64,000 nucleotides of DNA from Halobaculum sp. CBA1158 (GTDB lineage: Archaea; Halobacteriota; Halobacteria; Halobacteriales; Haloferacaceae): NCBI RefSeq assembly GCF_021431925.1, contig NZ_CP090371.1:682001-746000 (forward strand). Direction: 5' to 3'. The translations under genes were made by a program, and so were the position numbers. The notes under the pieces are model-generated. The model saw nothing but the letters and a program-made list of their open reading frames with translations. It was not told where the DNA came from and searched no databases. Positions 50,116-58,145 of this stretch are shown here, in pieces. Each line of letters begins with the position of its first letter. Within the stretch, counting starts at the first letter, position 1.

Positions 50116-51510
50116 TCACGTGCTCCCGGGGTCCTCGCCGTCGCCGCCCGCGGCGCTCCCGCGCTCGGCCATCATCTCGGCCGCACGCGACGCCCAGTCG
50201 GTGTACCGGAAGCCCCACAGAACGACCGCGGCCATGCAGAGGTACTGGAGTCCGACCGCGAGATACGCGCCCCGCGCGCCGAACCCGAGCACCTCGCCGA
50301 CGACGTACGTCGTCCCCAGCAGGAACCCGAAGGTGCTGACGAGTCGTGCGACCAGCGGGATGCGCGTCTCGCTGGCCCCCTGGAGCGCTCCCGAGAGCAC
50401 CGTGAAGGCGACGAGGAAGGCACCCGTCGCGCCGTACACGCGGGCGAACGCGATCGCGTGCGGGACCGTCCCGGCGTCGTCGGTGAACACAGAAACGAAC
50501 CACGGTGCAAGCGCGACCAGCAGGACGCCGATGACGCCCACGGTCGCGAGACCGAGCCCCGTCACCGCGTAGCCGTCGTAGCGCGCGCCGTCGGCGTCGC
50601 CGTCGCCGAGCGCCTGCCCGACGACGACGCTGGCGGCGACGTTGTAGCCGCGCGAGAGCGGACCGGTCACCTGCTGGTACATCCTGCGGCCGATCTGGAA
50701 GCCGGCGTTGACCTCCGTGCCGAACCCGAGCAGCAGGGCGTTGAACGGGAACTCGGCGATCGTCGCCGAGAAGCCCTCGAGCACTCTGGGGGCCGACACG
50801 CGCACGAGCTGTCTCGCGATCACCGTGTCGCGGGGACGGACGAGGCTCGCGTCGGCCCACGACGTCGCCATCGCCGCGAGCAGGAGGAGGGCGGTGAGCA
50901 CGTTCGCGGCGGCCGTCGAGACGCCGACGCCGATGATGCCGAGTCGCGGCGCGCCCAGCAGTCCGAGACCGAGGACGAACGACCCCGAGATGTTGAGCGC
51001 GTTCGCGAGCACGTTCACGTACATCGGCGTGCGGGTGTCGCCGGTGCCCTGTAGCGAGCGCGCGCCGATGAGCGCGACGTGACGGGCGGGTGCGGTCGCG
51101 AAGACGATCGCGAGGTAGGTACCTCCGAGTGCGGCGGTGTCGGCGTCCGCGCCCAGCAGCGCGATGATCGGCTCGCCGAGGAACAGCCCGATCAGGACGA
51201 ACGGGATCCCGGCGAGTATCCCCATCAGGACCGCCTGGGTGACGGCCTCGTCGCGGTTGGCCTCGGCGGCCGCGCCGGTGTCCTGACTGGAGAGGGCGAT
51301 CGCTCCGCCGCCGAGGCCCAGGCCGATCCGGAGGGGAAAGCGCGCGTACAGGTCCGCGAGGCCGATGGCGACGACCGCGGCGGGGGAGAACTGCGCGGTG
51401 ACGATGATGTCCGTCGTCCGCATCGCCGTTCGAAACGTCTGCTCGGCCATCACCGGCCACGCGAGCGAGAGCACGCGCCGCCAGACGCCCAGCAGACGCT
51501 CGCGGTCCAT
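50116..51510 (-). CDS. MATE-family efflux transporter (copy 2)
   Basis: This 464-aa paralogue has the same layout: RTTDIIVTAQFSPAAVVAIGLADLYARFPLRIGLG in the first half (quoted in part) and LEGFSATIAEFPFNALLLGFGTEVNAGFQIGRRM in the second. The two proteins share many conserved blocks but clearly differ, so the duplication is old. It is first of the pair, with ATG at 51510. It may export a different substrate. Confidence 0.9.
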   Translation of the reverse strand: MDRERLLGVWRRVLSLAWPVMAEQTFRTAMRTTDIIVTAQFSPAAVVAIGLADLYARFPLRIGLGLGGGAIALSSQDTGAAAEANRDEAVTQAVLMGILAGIPFVLIGLFLGEPIIALLGADADTAALGGTYLAIVFATAPARHVALIGARSLQGTGDTRTPMYVNVLANALNISGSFVLGLGLLGAPRLGIIGVGVSTAAANVLTALLLLAAMATSWADASLVRPRDTVIARQLVRVSAPRVLEGFSATIAEFPFNALLLGFGTEVNAGFQIGRRMYQQVTGPLSRGYNVAASVVVGQALGDGDADGARYDGYAVTGLGLATVGVIGVLLVALAPWFVSVFTDDAGTVPHAIAFARVYGATGAFLVAFTVLSGALQGASETRIPLVARLVSTFGFLLGTTYVVGEVLGFGARGAYLAVGLQYLCMAAVVLWGFRYTDWASRAAEMMAERGSAAGGDGEDPGST

Positions 51511-51635
51511 ACGCCGTCGTTAGGTGGCGACGGTTTGGCCGTTCCGGAAGCGGAACGGGAGAGAACTCGGGTCGCGACGCTCGGTTCGCGATCGCCGAGG
51601 GGTAGGGTCAACTCCCTGGGTCGCGTGGGGCCTCC

Positions 51636-52073
51636 ATGGACGTGTTCGTCTACGGCACGCTCACCGAACCGGCGCGGGTGCGCGACCTGCTCGACTCGTT
51701 CGCGTTCGTGGGGGCGGCGACGCTCTCGGGGCTCCGCGTCGTCGAGGGTCGGTATCCGACGCTCGCGCCCCCGACCGGCGACGGGTCCGTGGCCGACGAC
51801 CCGGCGGTCGGCGGGCGACTGCTCCGCGTCGACGAGGACGGTCTCGCCGCGCTCGACGAGTACGAGGGCGTCGCAGACGACCTGTACGTCCGCGTTCCGG
51901 TACCCCTGTTCGACGCCGAGGGAGAGCGGGACGGCGCGGTCGCGACCTACGTCGGCGACCCGACGCGCCTCGGAGCCGAGGCGACGTGGCCCGGCTCCGG
52001 CCCGTTCCCCGACCGGGTCCGCCGGTACCTCTCGACACACGACGTCCGGGTCCGTCTCCGGCCGGAAGGTTGA
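51636..52073 (+). CDS. Gamma-glutamylcyclotransferase-like (GGCT/AIG2) protein
   Basis: This 145-aa protein has the family opening VFVYGTLTEPARVRDLL (YGTL binds the substrate gamma-glutamyl part), then RLLRVDEDGLAALDEYEGVADDLYVRV, with the family acidic residue in LDEYEG. GGCT proteins cleave gamma-glutamyl amides. In haloarchaea, which use gamma-glutamylcysteine as a main thiol, a role in its turnover is a possibility, not shown. Confidence 0.85.
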   Translation: MDVFVYGTLTEPARVRDLLDSFAFVGAATLSGLRVVEGRYPTLAPPTGDGSVADDPAVGGRLLRVDEDGLAALDEYEGVADDLYVRVPVPLFDAEGERDGAVATYVGDPTRLGAEATWPGSGPFPDRVRRYLSTHDVRVRLRPEG

Positions 52074-52405
52074 AACGAGCGACAGGTGACCGACGAGCGT
52101 CTGACGAGTAGATCACGAGACCGCTGTCTTGCGGTTTCACTTCCACTCCGCGTGAACTACTTTTTTATACTCCGGGGTCGTTCGTTCACCCGCACGTCAC
52201 ACGCGTGCATTCCCCCTCTTTCCCCACTTCGCACCCCCGTAGCCGACGGTCTCTTCGGCATCTCCACGGTCGACGGTGGCTCCCGCGTCTTTGCGGCCGA
52301 CGGTCCAATGCGTTCCCGCCGCCGACGGCGTCGCCTCGCGTCCCCGACTCGGCAGTCGGCCTGCCCGACCACAACCCATACCCCGGCCTCCGGCGAACGG
52401 CGGGT
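52074..52405 (+). other. Intergenic region upstream of threonine deaminase, with TATA box
   Basis: A TTTTTTATAC box at 52161-52170 would start a transcript near 52195, giving a leader of about 210 nt before the threonine deaminase ATG. An inverted repeat CATACCC (52377-52383) / GGGTATG (52402-52408) would put the start codon in a stem. No strong small gene is seen, although the frame is open from 52205 as an Arg/Pro-rich string. Confidence 0.5.
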
Positions 52406-53617
52406 ATGCTCAGTTACGACGACGTGGTCGCCGCCCGCGAGCACGTCGAACAGGTCGCTGTGCGGACCCCTCTGAACCGCTCGTTCAGCTTCTCGGAGCT
52501 GACGGGGGCGGACGTCCACCTGAAACTGGAGAACACCCAGCGCACCGGAGCGTTCAAGATCCGCGGCGCGATGAACCGGATCGCCGCGCTCACCGACGAC
52601 GAGCGCGAGCGCGGCGTCGTCACCGCGAGCGCGGGCAACCACGCCCAGGGGGTCGCGCTCGCGGCGACGCGCGCGGGCGTCGACTCGACGATCGTGATGC
52701 CGAAGTACGCGCCCGTCTCGAAGGTGGAGGCGACGCGTCGCTACGGCGGGAACGTCGTGCTCGACGGGATCGACTACGACGAGGCGCAGACGCGCGCCCA
52801 CGAGATCGAGCGTGAGGAGGACCGCGTGTACGTCCACGCCTTCGAGGACGAGCGCGTGATGGCCGGCCAGGGGACCATCGGCTTAGAGATCGCCGAGCAG
52901 TGCCCCGAGGTCGACACGGTGGTCGTCCCGATCGGCGGCGGCGGGCTCATCTCGGGCGTCGCGACGGCGGTGAAGGGCGCGCTCGACGACGTGCGCGTCG
53001 TCGGCGTGCAGGCGGCGGGGGCCGACTCGGCGGCCCGGTCGGTCGCCGCCGGCGAGCGCGTCGAACTCGGCGGCGTCGACACGGTCGCCGACGGCATCGC
53101 CGTGCGGGAGGTCGGCGAACACACCTTCCCGTACATCCGCGAGCGCGTCGACAGGGTGGTCACAGTCGACGACGAGGCGATCGCGGAGGCGCTCACGCTG
53201 CTGTTGGAGCGCTCCAAGACCGTCGTCGAGGGCGCGGGCGCTGTGGCGCTGGCGGCCGTGCTGGAGGAGACGTTCGAGTACGAGGACGGCGAGACGATCG
53301 TCCCGGCGCTGTGCGGCGGGAACATCGACATGAACACGCTGATAACGGTGATCCTCCGGGGACTCGTCCGGATGGGACGCTACCTGAAGGTGTCGCTGGA
53401 GCTGAAGGACCGCCCCGGCGAACTGGAGCGCGTCGCGGGCATCATCGCCCGCGAGGACGCGAACGTCTACGCACTGAGCCACGACCGCACCTCCCGCGAC
53501 ATCGCCGTCGACGCCGCGGACCTGGAGATCGAGTTGGAGACCCACGGCGACGAACACGCCGCCCGCGTCGTCGCCGCCCTGGAGGAAGCGGGGTACGACG
53601 TGGAGGTCGAGGCGTGA
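52406..53617 (+). CDS. ilvA: Threonine ammonia-lyase (threonine deaminase)
   Basis: This 403-aa PLP enzyme makes 2-oxobutanoate from threonine, either for isoleucine or as a catabolic step. The PLP lysine is Lys51 (TGAFKIRGA). The phosphate-binding loop is VPIGGGGLISG, and ASAGNHAQGVALAA contacts the PLP ring. A C-terminal ACT-like domain (KVSLELKDRPGELERVAGII, about residues 330-400) suggests allosteric control by isoleucine, valine or serine. The sequence is complete with family-typical length. Confidence 0.94.
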   Translation: MLSYDDVVAAREHVEQVAVRTPLNRSFSFSELTGADVHLKLENTQRTGAFKIRGAMNRIAALTDDERERGVVTASAGNHAQGVALAATRAGVDSTIVMPKYAPVSKVEATRRYGGNVVLDGIDYDEAQTRAHEIEREEDRVYVHAFEDERVMAGQGTIGLEIAEQCPEVDTVVVPIGGGGLISGVATAVKGALDDVRVVGVQAAGADSAARSVAAGERVELGGVDTVADGIAVREVGEHTFPYIRERVDRVVTVDDEAIAEALTLLLERSKTVVEGAGAVALAAVLEETFEYEDGETIVPALCGGNIDMNTLITVILRGLVRMGRYLKVSLELKDRPGELERVAGIIAREDANVYALSHDRTSRDIAVDAADLEIELETHGDEHAARVVAALEEAGYDVEVEA

Positions 53618-53630
53618 GGGAGACGGACGC

Positions 53631-54059
53631 TTACGCGGCCGAGGACCTTCGGAGACGGCTCCCAATCCTCGCCATTCCGCGCCCGAAGAGGTAGCCGACG
53701 ATCCCCACGGGAACACCAAGCAGTAGCGACAGCCCGATCGCGTCGGCGAGCGACGGACGGACCGGGCCGCTCAGGCGTACCACCGCGAGCGACGCGTAGT
53801 AGCCCGCCGCCGGCGCGGTCGCCAGCAGGGCCGACGCGAGCAGGCCGCCGTCCCGGACGGCGTTCGCCGCGGCCGCGACCAGCATCGCGGCGAGCACCGG
53901 GACGTGAAACCGCACCGGGAGATCGATCCACGGGGTCAGTCCCGCCGCCGCGAAGGCGGCGAACGAGCACGTCCACAGGAGCGCCGCCGCGACGATCGCC
54001 CGGCTCGTCGCGGCCCGGTCGCGCCCGAGGAGGCCGCGGCGGACATCGATCTCTGCCAC
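53631..54059 (-). CDS. Hypothetical membrane protein, four helices
   Basis: This 142-aa protein has four helices at about residues 20-42, 50-65, 70-93 and 105-126 (AIGLSLLLGVPVGIVGYLFG) and a basic C terminus. GTG start at 54059. It is convergent with threonine deaminase and divergent from RidA. No family is recognised; it could be an anchored transport or envelope protein. Confidence 0.6.
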   Translation of the reverse strand: MAEIDVRRGLLGRDRAATSRAIVAAALLWTCSFAAFAAAGLTPWIDLPVRFHVPVLAAMLVAAAANAVRDGGLLASALLATAPAAGYYASLAVVRLSGPVRPSLADAIGLSLLLGVPVGIVGYLFGRGMARIGSRLRRSSAA

Positions 54060-54145
54060 ATCGAGGGCCCACGGCGACCGGAAATATGTCTTGTGCCGCG
54101 GCGACTCCGACCCGATTTATGTACGGGCCGACCACACGACCGGGT

Positions 54146-54526
54146 ATGAAGCGCGTGGTCTCCACCGACGAAGCGCCGGCCGCGGTCGGCGCGTACAGCC
54201 AGGCGACGACCAACGGCGACCTGCTGTTCACGGCGGGACAGATCCCGCTCACCCCCGACGGCGAACTGAAGGACGACGCCCCGATCGCCGAGCAGACCGA
54301 GCTCGCGCTCGACAACCTCCTCGCGATCGTGGCGGAGGCCGGGGGCGACGCCTCGGACGTGCTGAAGACGACGGTGTTCCTCGCGGACATCGACGACTTC
54401 GACGAGATGAACGAGACGTACGCGACGTACTTCGCGGAGGAGCCCCCGGCGCGCTCGGCGGTGCAGGCGGGCGCGCTCCCGAAGGGCGTCGGCGTCGAGA
54501 TCGAGGCGGTCGTCGACGTGTCGTAG
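54146..54526 (+). CDS. RidA-family enamine/imine deaminase
   Basis: This 126-aa trimeric YjgF/RidA protein hydrolyses reactive enamines such as 2-aminoacrylate, which threonine/serine dehydratases make. The characteristic SQATTNGDLLFTAGQIPL and the conserved arginine (PARSAVQAGALPKGVGVEIEAVV) are present. Its location 0.5 kb from threonine deaminase, the source of the harmful intermediate, fits this role. ATG at 54146 is chosen; the open frame before it is not conserved. Confidence 0.93.
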   Translation: MKRVVSTDEAPAAVGAYSQATTNGDLLFTAGQIPLTPDGELKDDAPIAEQTELALDNLLAIVAEAGGDASDVLKTTVFLADIDDFDEMNETYATYFAEEPPARSAVQAGALPKGVGVEIEAVVDVS

Positions 54527-54530
54527 GCGG

Positions 54531-54734
54531 ATGTCCCGTGAGCGGTCGGCGCTGCTGTGGGGCGCGGTCGGACTGCTGGTCGTGCTCGTGGGCGGACAGG
54601 CGCTGGTGTTGCTCGGGTCGGGACTCCCGTTCGGGTTCGCCGCGCTGTTCGCGCTCGCGCTGGTCGTCGGCGGGGTCGTCGCCGCCGCGTCGTACGGTCT
54701 GGAGCATCGACTGACGGGGAAAGGACAGGCTTAA
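54531..54734 (+). CDS. Small two-helix membrane protein
   Basis: This 67-aa protein has two helices (about residues 8-30 and 35-56) rich in Gly, Leu and Val and a short basic end. It begins 4 nt after the RidA stop and ends just before tRNA-Ser(GGA), whose TATA-like box overlaps its 3' end. It is probably co-transcribed with RidA. No family is recognised. Confidence 0.6.
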   Translation: MSRERSALLWGAVGLLVVLVGGQALVLLGSGLPFGFAALFALALVVGGVVAAASYGLEHRLTGKGQA

Positions 54735-54762
54735 AACTCGCAGCGGGGTAAGATTAGTGCGA

Positions 54763-54844
54763 GCCAGGATGGCCGAGTGGTAAGGCGCACGCCTGGAAAG
54801 CGTGTTCCCCTATGGGATCCAGGGTTCAAATCCCTGTCCTGGCG
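54763..54844 (+). tRNA. tRNA-Ser(GGA)
   Basis: The 82-nt sequence folds as a class II tRNA. The acceptor stem pairs GCCAGGA with TCCTGGC, discriminator G is at 54844, the anticodon loop CTGGAAA with anticodon GGA is in the stem CACGC/GCGTG, and there is a long variable arm and T-arm GTTCAAATC. A CTTAAAAC box about 26-33 nt upstream (54730-54737) fits the promoter. No intron and no encoded CCA. Confidence 0.96.
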
Positions 54845-55022
54845 TCGTTTTCGCGCGAGCAACACACGCGAGCGCCGCGTAGCGTGTGCGAGCGTCATCG
54901 CGAGCGCGAACGACCTGTACGACAGGGATTTGAACACGGAAGTCGCAGCGCCGAGCGCCACCGAACCGAATGAAGTCGACGCGAGGCGACTGTCTTCAGG
55001 AGTTCAAACCCTCGTCTCGGGG
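54824..55022 (+). repeat. tRNA-Ser T-arm-derived repeats downstream of tRNA-Ser(GGA)
   Basis: The T-arm end GTTCAAATCCCTGTC (54824-54838) is followed, inverted and exact, by GACAGGGATTTGAAC at 54921-54935, and by a degenerate direct copy GTTCAAACCCTCG near 55002-55022. A 31-nt block (54927-54957) matches 9215-9245 with one mismatch. The layout (T-arm, inverted T-arm plus shared block, direct T-arm) is the same as behind tRNA-Ser(CGA). Confidence 0.75.
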
Positions 55023-55215
55023 CTTTCCAGTTCGGTTGATCGACGTTCATTGAACGTTCATTGGTCAGACGCGAGTTGCGGTGGAACAGCCGGCGAGTGG
55101 GGTCGCCGAGATACGGCTGTCGGTTCTCCAGATCTCGTTGCTGTTCACGCGGCTCAGCTGAATCCAACGCGTAATCGGTCCCCTGACCGGATAGCGGACC
55201 ACGCCAGCGAGATCG
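54845..55215. other. Gene-poor 371-bp stretch after tRNA-Ser(GGA)
   Basis: It holds the T-arm repeats and a 15-bp palindrome ACGTTCATTGAACGT at 55043-55057, with ACGTTCATTG repeated at 55054-55063. No convincing gene is present; several short frames are Arg-rich on both strands. Confidence 0.6.
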
Positions 55216-55641
55216 TTACGTGTCCGGTTGCGTCGCTGACGTACCGGTTTCTCCTCCGTGCTCCTCGACAGTAGCGTACTTCTCACGGAACTCTCCGATG
55301 AGCTGGCCCATCTTCGCGTAGAAATCGTTGAGTGTTCTCTGCATCGCGTCGGCGATCTCGTCGGCGTCACGGGGAGTGAAGACGTGATAATAGCTCCCGC
55401 CTTCCTGGCTGACCTGTTTCCGTTCGACGATGTCGGCCTCTTGAAGCCGCCGAACGGAGCGATAGGCAGTCGTTCGCTCCCGGTCGATCTCGGCGGCGAC
55501 CTCGTCGACGGTCATGGGATCGTCGCCCTCGACGAGCAGACGGAACACCTCCTTGTCCAGTTCGGAGAGTCCGTGGAAGCAGTCCAGAAGGTTCTCACAC
55601 TGCATCTCCTTCCGGAGTAGTTCCGTCATTGCGTCAGGCAT
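55216..55641 (-). CDS. HTH regulator of the sulfur gene cluster (TrmB/MarR-like)
   Basis: This 141-aa regulator has a winged-HTH with TVDEVAAEIDRERTTAYRSVRRLQEADIVERKQV (about residues 43-77, quoted in part), followed by a wing and a helical dimerisation part (AMQRTLNDFYAKMGQLIGEFREKY). Cys15 and Cys21 of QCENLLDCFHGLS could sense redox or sulfane sulfur. It is the last gene of the divergent sulfur cluster and probably controls it. Similar regulators are common beside YeeE/YedE genes in haloarchaea. ATG at 55641. Confidence 0.85.
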   Translation of the reverse strand: MPDAMTELLRKEMQCENLLDCFHGLSELDKEVFRLLVEGDDPMTVDEVAAEIDRERTTAYRSVRRLQEADIVERKQVSQEGGSYYHVFTPRDADEIADAMQRTLNDFYAKMGQLIGEFREKYATVEEHGGETGTSATQPDT

Positions 55642-55725
55642 GATTACGTGTACTCACCGCCGAGACAAGAGACTGTCCGTGGTGGACGTCGGTGCTGGAT
55701 GCCGGTAGTAGCTGAGGGTACGACG

Positions 55726-56226
55726 TCAGTCTGCACCGGCACCCGCCTCCGTTCCACTTCGCTGGGCGAACAGGGACCGAGCGTATCCTTGAGCGTACGC
55801 ACCGAGGAACATCCCGCCGATGGCCCAGAGGATCGGCCAGTTGCCGACGCCGAGGCTGGCGTACGCTGCGCCGGGGCAGATACCGGACAGCCCCCAGCCG
55901 ACGCCGAAGACGGTGCCGCCGAAGAGGACGTTACGGTCCAGTTCCTTCACGCGGCGGCCGTATGCGCGACCGGTCAGCGGCGCTGTCCCGCGGAGCACGT
56001 CCGCTCCGACCGTGAACGTCACCGCCGAGACGGCTGCGGCACCGCCCATCACGAACAGCAGCCCGAAGTCCTGGAACTGGAGGAAGTCCAGTACGACCTC
56101 CGGGCGGGCCATCCGACTCACGCCGAGCCCGAACCCGAACAGGAGCCCGCCGATCAGGACGAGCCCGTGGAAGCGGGCACCGTGGCCGTCCGGCTCGCCA
56201 CCGGCTGCGTCGGTCGTGTCGCTCAC
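55726..56226 (-). CDS. DUF6691 family membrane protein (YeeE/YedE half)
   Basis: This 166-aa protein has four helices and the motif WGLSGICPGAAYASLGVG, which holds a cysteine (GICPG). This matches the C-terminal half of YeeE/YedE sulfur transporters, here split into two genes. The other half is the upstream YeeE gene, whose stop overlaps this GTG. Cysteine-lined pores in these proteins pass thiosulfate or sulfane sulfur. It was earlier annotated as part of the transporter. Confidence 0.87.
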   Translation of the reverse strand: MSDTTDAAGGEPDGHGARFHGLVLIGGLLFGFGLGVSRMARPEVVLDFLQFQDFGLLFVMGGAAAVSAVTFTVGADVLRGTAPLTGRAYGRRVKELDRNVLFGGTVFGVGWGLSGICPGAAYASLGVGNWPILWAIGGMFLGAYAQGYARSLFAQRSGTEAGAGAD

Positions 56227-56753
56227 GGCACCACCCCGAGCGCCATGACGACCTGGGCGGTCCCCGCTGCGACGACGAGGAAGGTGGCGACGTTGGTAAT
56301 ACTCGTGCCCGAGAGCGAGCCGACTCCGCAGACCCCGTGGCCGGAGGTACACCCTTTGCCGACGCGAGTGCCGATGCCGACGAGGACGCCCCCGACGAGC
56401 AGCCGCCACGGCTGGACCGCGGTGGTCCAGCCACCGGGGCCGAGGGTCAGCGCATAGACGGCCGCCCCGAGGACGATGCCGAGCGTGAACGTGAGCCGCC
56501 AGTCGCGGGATGCGAGGTACTTCCGGCGGTTGAACCGTGGCAGCTCGGAGGCGTACGACAGCGTCGTCTCCAGGAACGTCGACGCCCCGGCGGTGATACC
56601 CGTCCCGAGGTAGATGACCGCGACGCCGAGTCCGATGAACAGCCCACCGAGGGCGTAGGAGACGACTCCTTCGGGAAACGACGCGGCCAGCCATGGCGGG
56701 AACGCCCCAGCTATCGGGTCGGCCTGAAGCAGTACGGCCTTGAGCCCGGACAT
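56223..56753 (-). CDS. YeeE/YedE-family sulfur transporter half
   Basis: This 176-aa protein has five or six helices and the conserved KGCTSGHGVCGVGSLS motif with two cysteines, typical of TsuA-like thiosulfate transporters. Together with the DUF6691 protein it forms the full transporter. It begins at ATG 56753, which overlaps the stop of the rhodanese-MBL gene by one base. The neighbouring rhodanese, TusA and DsrE2 genes support sulfur import. Confidence 0.9.
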   Translation of the reverse strand: MSGLKAVLLQADPIAGAFPPWLAASFPEGVVSYALGGLFIGLGVAVIYLGTGITAGASTFLETTLSYASELPRFNRRKYLASRDWRLTFTLGIVLGAAVYALTLGPGGWTTAVQPWRLLVGGVLVGIGTRVGKGCTSGHGVCGVGSLSGTSITNVATFLVVAAGTAQVVMALGVVP

Positions 56754-57922
56754 CAGTCGCGGGTTCCCGGCCCGCCGGCGCTGGCGGCGCAGTTGTTCGG
56801 ACCGAGCTCCATCGTCAATGCGTCCGCCCGGTCGGTCTCCACACGACCGAGGTTGGTGTCGATAATGGTCTCGTAGTTGGCCGGTCGGGGAGGCATGTCC
56901 GCGAGCACGCGGTCGACGAACGTCTCGCGGTCGGCGTCGAGCATCGGAAGCCGCTCACGGACCGTCCCGAGCGTGGCCGTGTACGTCCCGTCGGCGCGTC
57001 GGGGCGTCCCGTCGCTCGCGTGGGCAGGCGCTATGACGACCTCAGCATCCAGACTCAGCAGCCCTTGCAGCGTGTCGTACAGCTGTCTGGCCGCCTCGGG
57101 AGCGCCGTCGTCGCCGTCCTCGAGGTCCGGGCGGGCGACGCTGTCGACGAACAGTCCGTCGCCGGTCAGCAGCACCTCTCCGTCGACCAGTAGCGAGGTC
57201 ATTCCGGAGGTGTGACCGGGCGTGTGGAGCACCTCGACGGTCGTCTCACCGACGGTGATCGTGTCCCCGTCTGCGACCGTCCGGTCCGGCTCGAACGCCG
57301 TGCCGCGAGCCACCGCGGACTCGGGGAGCGTCCCTGTCACGCCGCGGGCGGACAGCTCCCGGACCCCGGAGACGTGGTCGGCGTGGATGTGCGTGTCGAC
57401 GGCTGCGACCAGTTCCGCGCCGAGCGCGCGGGCGTCCTGCCGGTACGCGTCGACGAACGCGAGCAGGGGGTCGACGACCACCGCTTCGTCACCGTCCGCG
57501 ACGAGATAGGCCAGACAGCCGCTGGACGGGCGGTGGTACTGCGCGACGGTCGCGTCCGTGTCGACGGCGAGCTCGGTGTAGTCATAGAGGTCCGCCCAGC
57601 CGCGCATCCCGCGGTCCAGGCTGACCGCGTCGACGCCCGCGTCGGCCAGTCGCTCGGCGATCAGCTCGCTGGACTCGCCCTTGGCACAGACGACCACCAG
57701 CGGCTCGTCCGGGAGCTCCGCCAGGACCGTCTCGGGCACGCCATCGAGTAGCTCGTAGTAGGGTACGTTCCGGTACTCGATGGACTCGCCGTCGATTCGC
57801 CACTCCTCGGCCGTATCCGGAGCCCGAACGTCCAGCAGTCCGACCGGATCCCCCGCTTGGATTCGCTGGCGGAGGCGTTCGGGAGCCACGGTGTCGACCG
57901 CCGTGTCGATTTCCGTCGTCAT
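56753..57922 (-). CDS. Rhodanese-metallo-beta-lactamase fusion (persulfide dioxygenase-like)
   Basis: This 389-aa two-domain protein has an N-terminal rhodanese domain, with the active cysteine at Cys79 (VVVCAKGESS). The C-terminal MBL domain has metal ligands in THIHADH (His178, His180, Asp182, His183), HTPGHTSGM, TGDGLFVD and PAHASDG. ETHE1-like enzymes oxidise glutathione persulfide with one iron; in archaea an alternative thiol would be used. Fusion of the two domains suggests passing sulfane sulfur from rhodanese to the dioxygenase, but reversed domain order compared with common PDO-rhodaneses. It is first in the operon. Confidence 0.9.
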   Translation of the reverse strand: MTTEIDTAVDTVAPERLRQRIQAGDPVGLLDVRAPDTAEEWRIDGESIEYRNVPYYELLDGVPETVLAELPDEPLVVVCAKGESSELIAERLADAGVDAVSLDRGMRGWADLYDYTELAVDTDATVAQYHRPSSGCLAYLVADGDEAVVVDPLLAFVDAYRQDARALGAELVAAVDTHIHADHVSGVRELSARGVTGTLPESAVARGTAFEPDRTVADGDTITVGETTVEVLHTPGHTSGMTSLLVDGEVLLTGDGLFVDSVARPDLEDGDDGAPEAARQLYDTLQGLLSLDAEVVIAPAHASDGTPRRADGTYTATLGTVRERLPMLDADRETFVDRVLADMPPRPANYETIIDTNLGRVETDRADALTMELGPNNCAASAGGPGTRD

Positions 57923-57956
57923 CGATAGCAGGTTTGCACCCGGAACACAAAATAGT

Positions 57957-57973
57957 TTGCAACGAACATGCAA
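57957..57973. promoter_or_regulatory. Inverted repeat in the divergent sulfur-cluster promoter
   Basis: TTGCA-ACGAACA-TGCAA forms a 5-bp inverted repeat with a 7-bp spacer. It sits just upstream of an AT-rich CTATTTTG box (57948-57955, minus strand) that would serve the rhodanese-MBL gene. More TTGCA half sites occur at 57934 and 58116. The last lies at the TATA-like region of tusA (CAATATT at 58111-58117, 29-35 nt before ATG 58146). A shared regulator, possibly the local HTH protein, is likely. Confidence 0.45.
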
Positions 57974-58145
57974 TTCTCTTGGACGCTCCGTGGCGTGATC
58001 GATTCTATAGAAACTGGATAGTCGGTTATTCACCCGGTTTCGTGGTTAAAATGGGAGTGGAGATACTACAGTCTGCCACGCGTCGACCGAACAGCTTTTC
58101 AACCATCACACAATATTGCATGGCAAGCCCAATACGGGAGCTACC

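Noticed and set aside
52205-52405. In-frame upstream extension of threonine deaminase from GTG 52205
   Set aside because: Arg/Pro-rich, unlike haloarchaeal proteins, and absent from the family; more likely leader or intergenic DNA.
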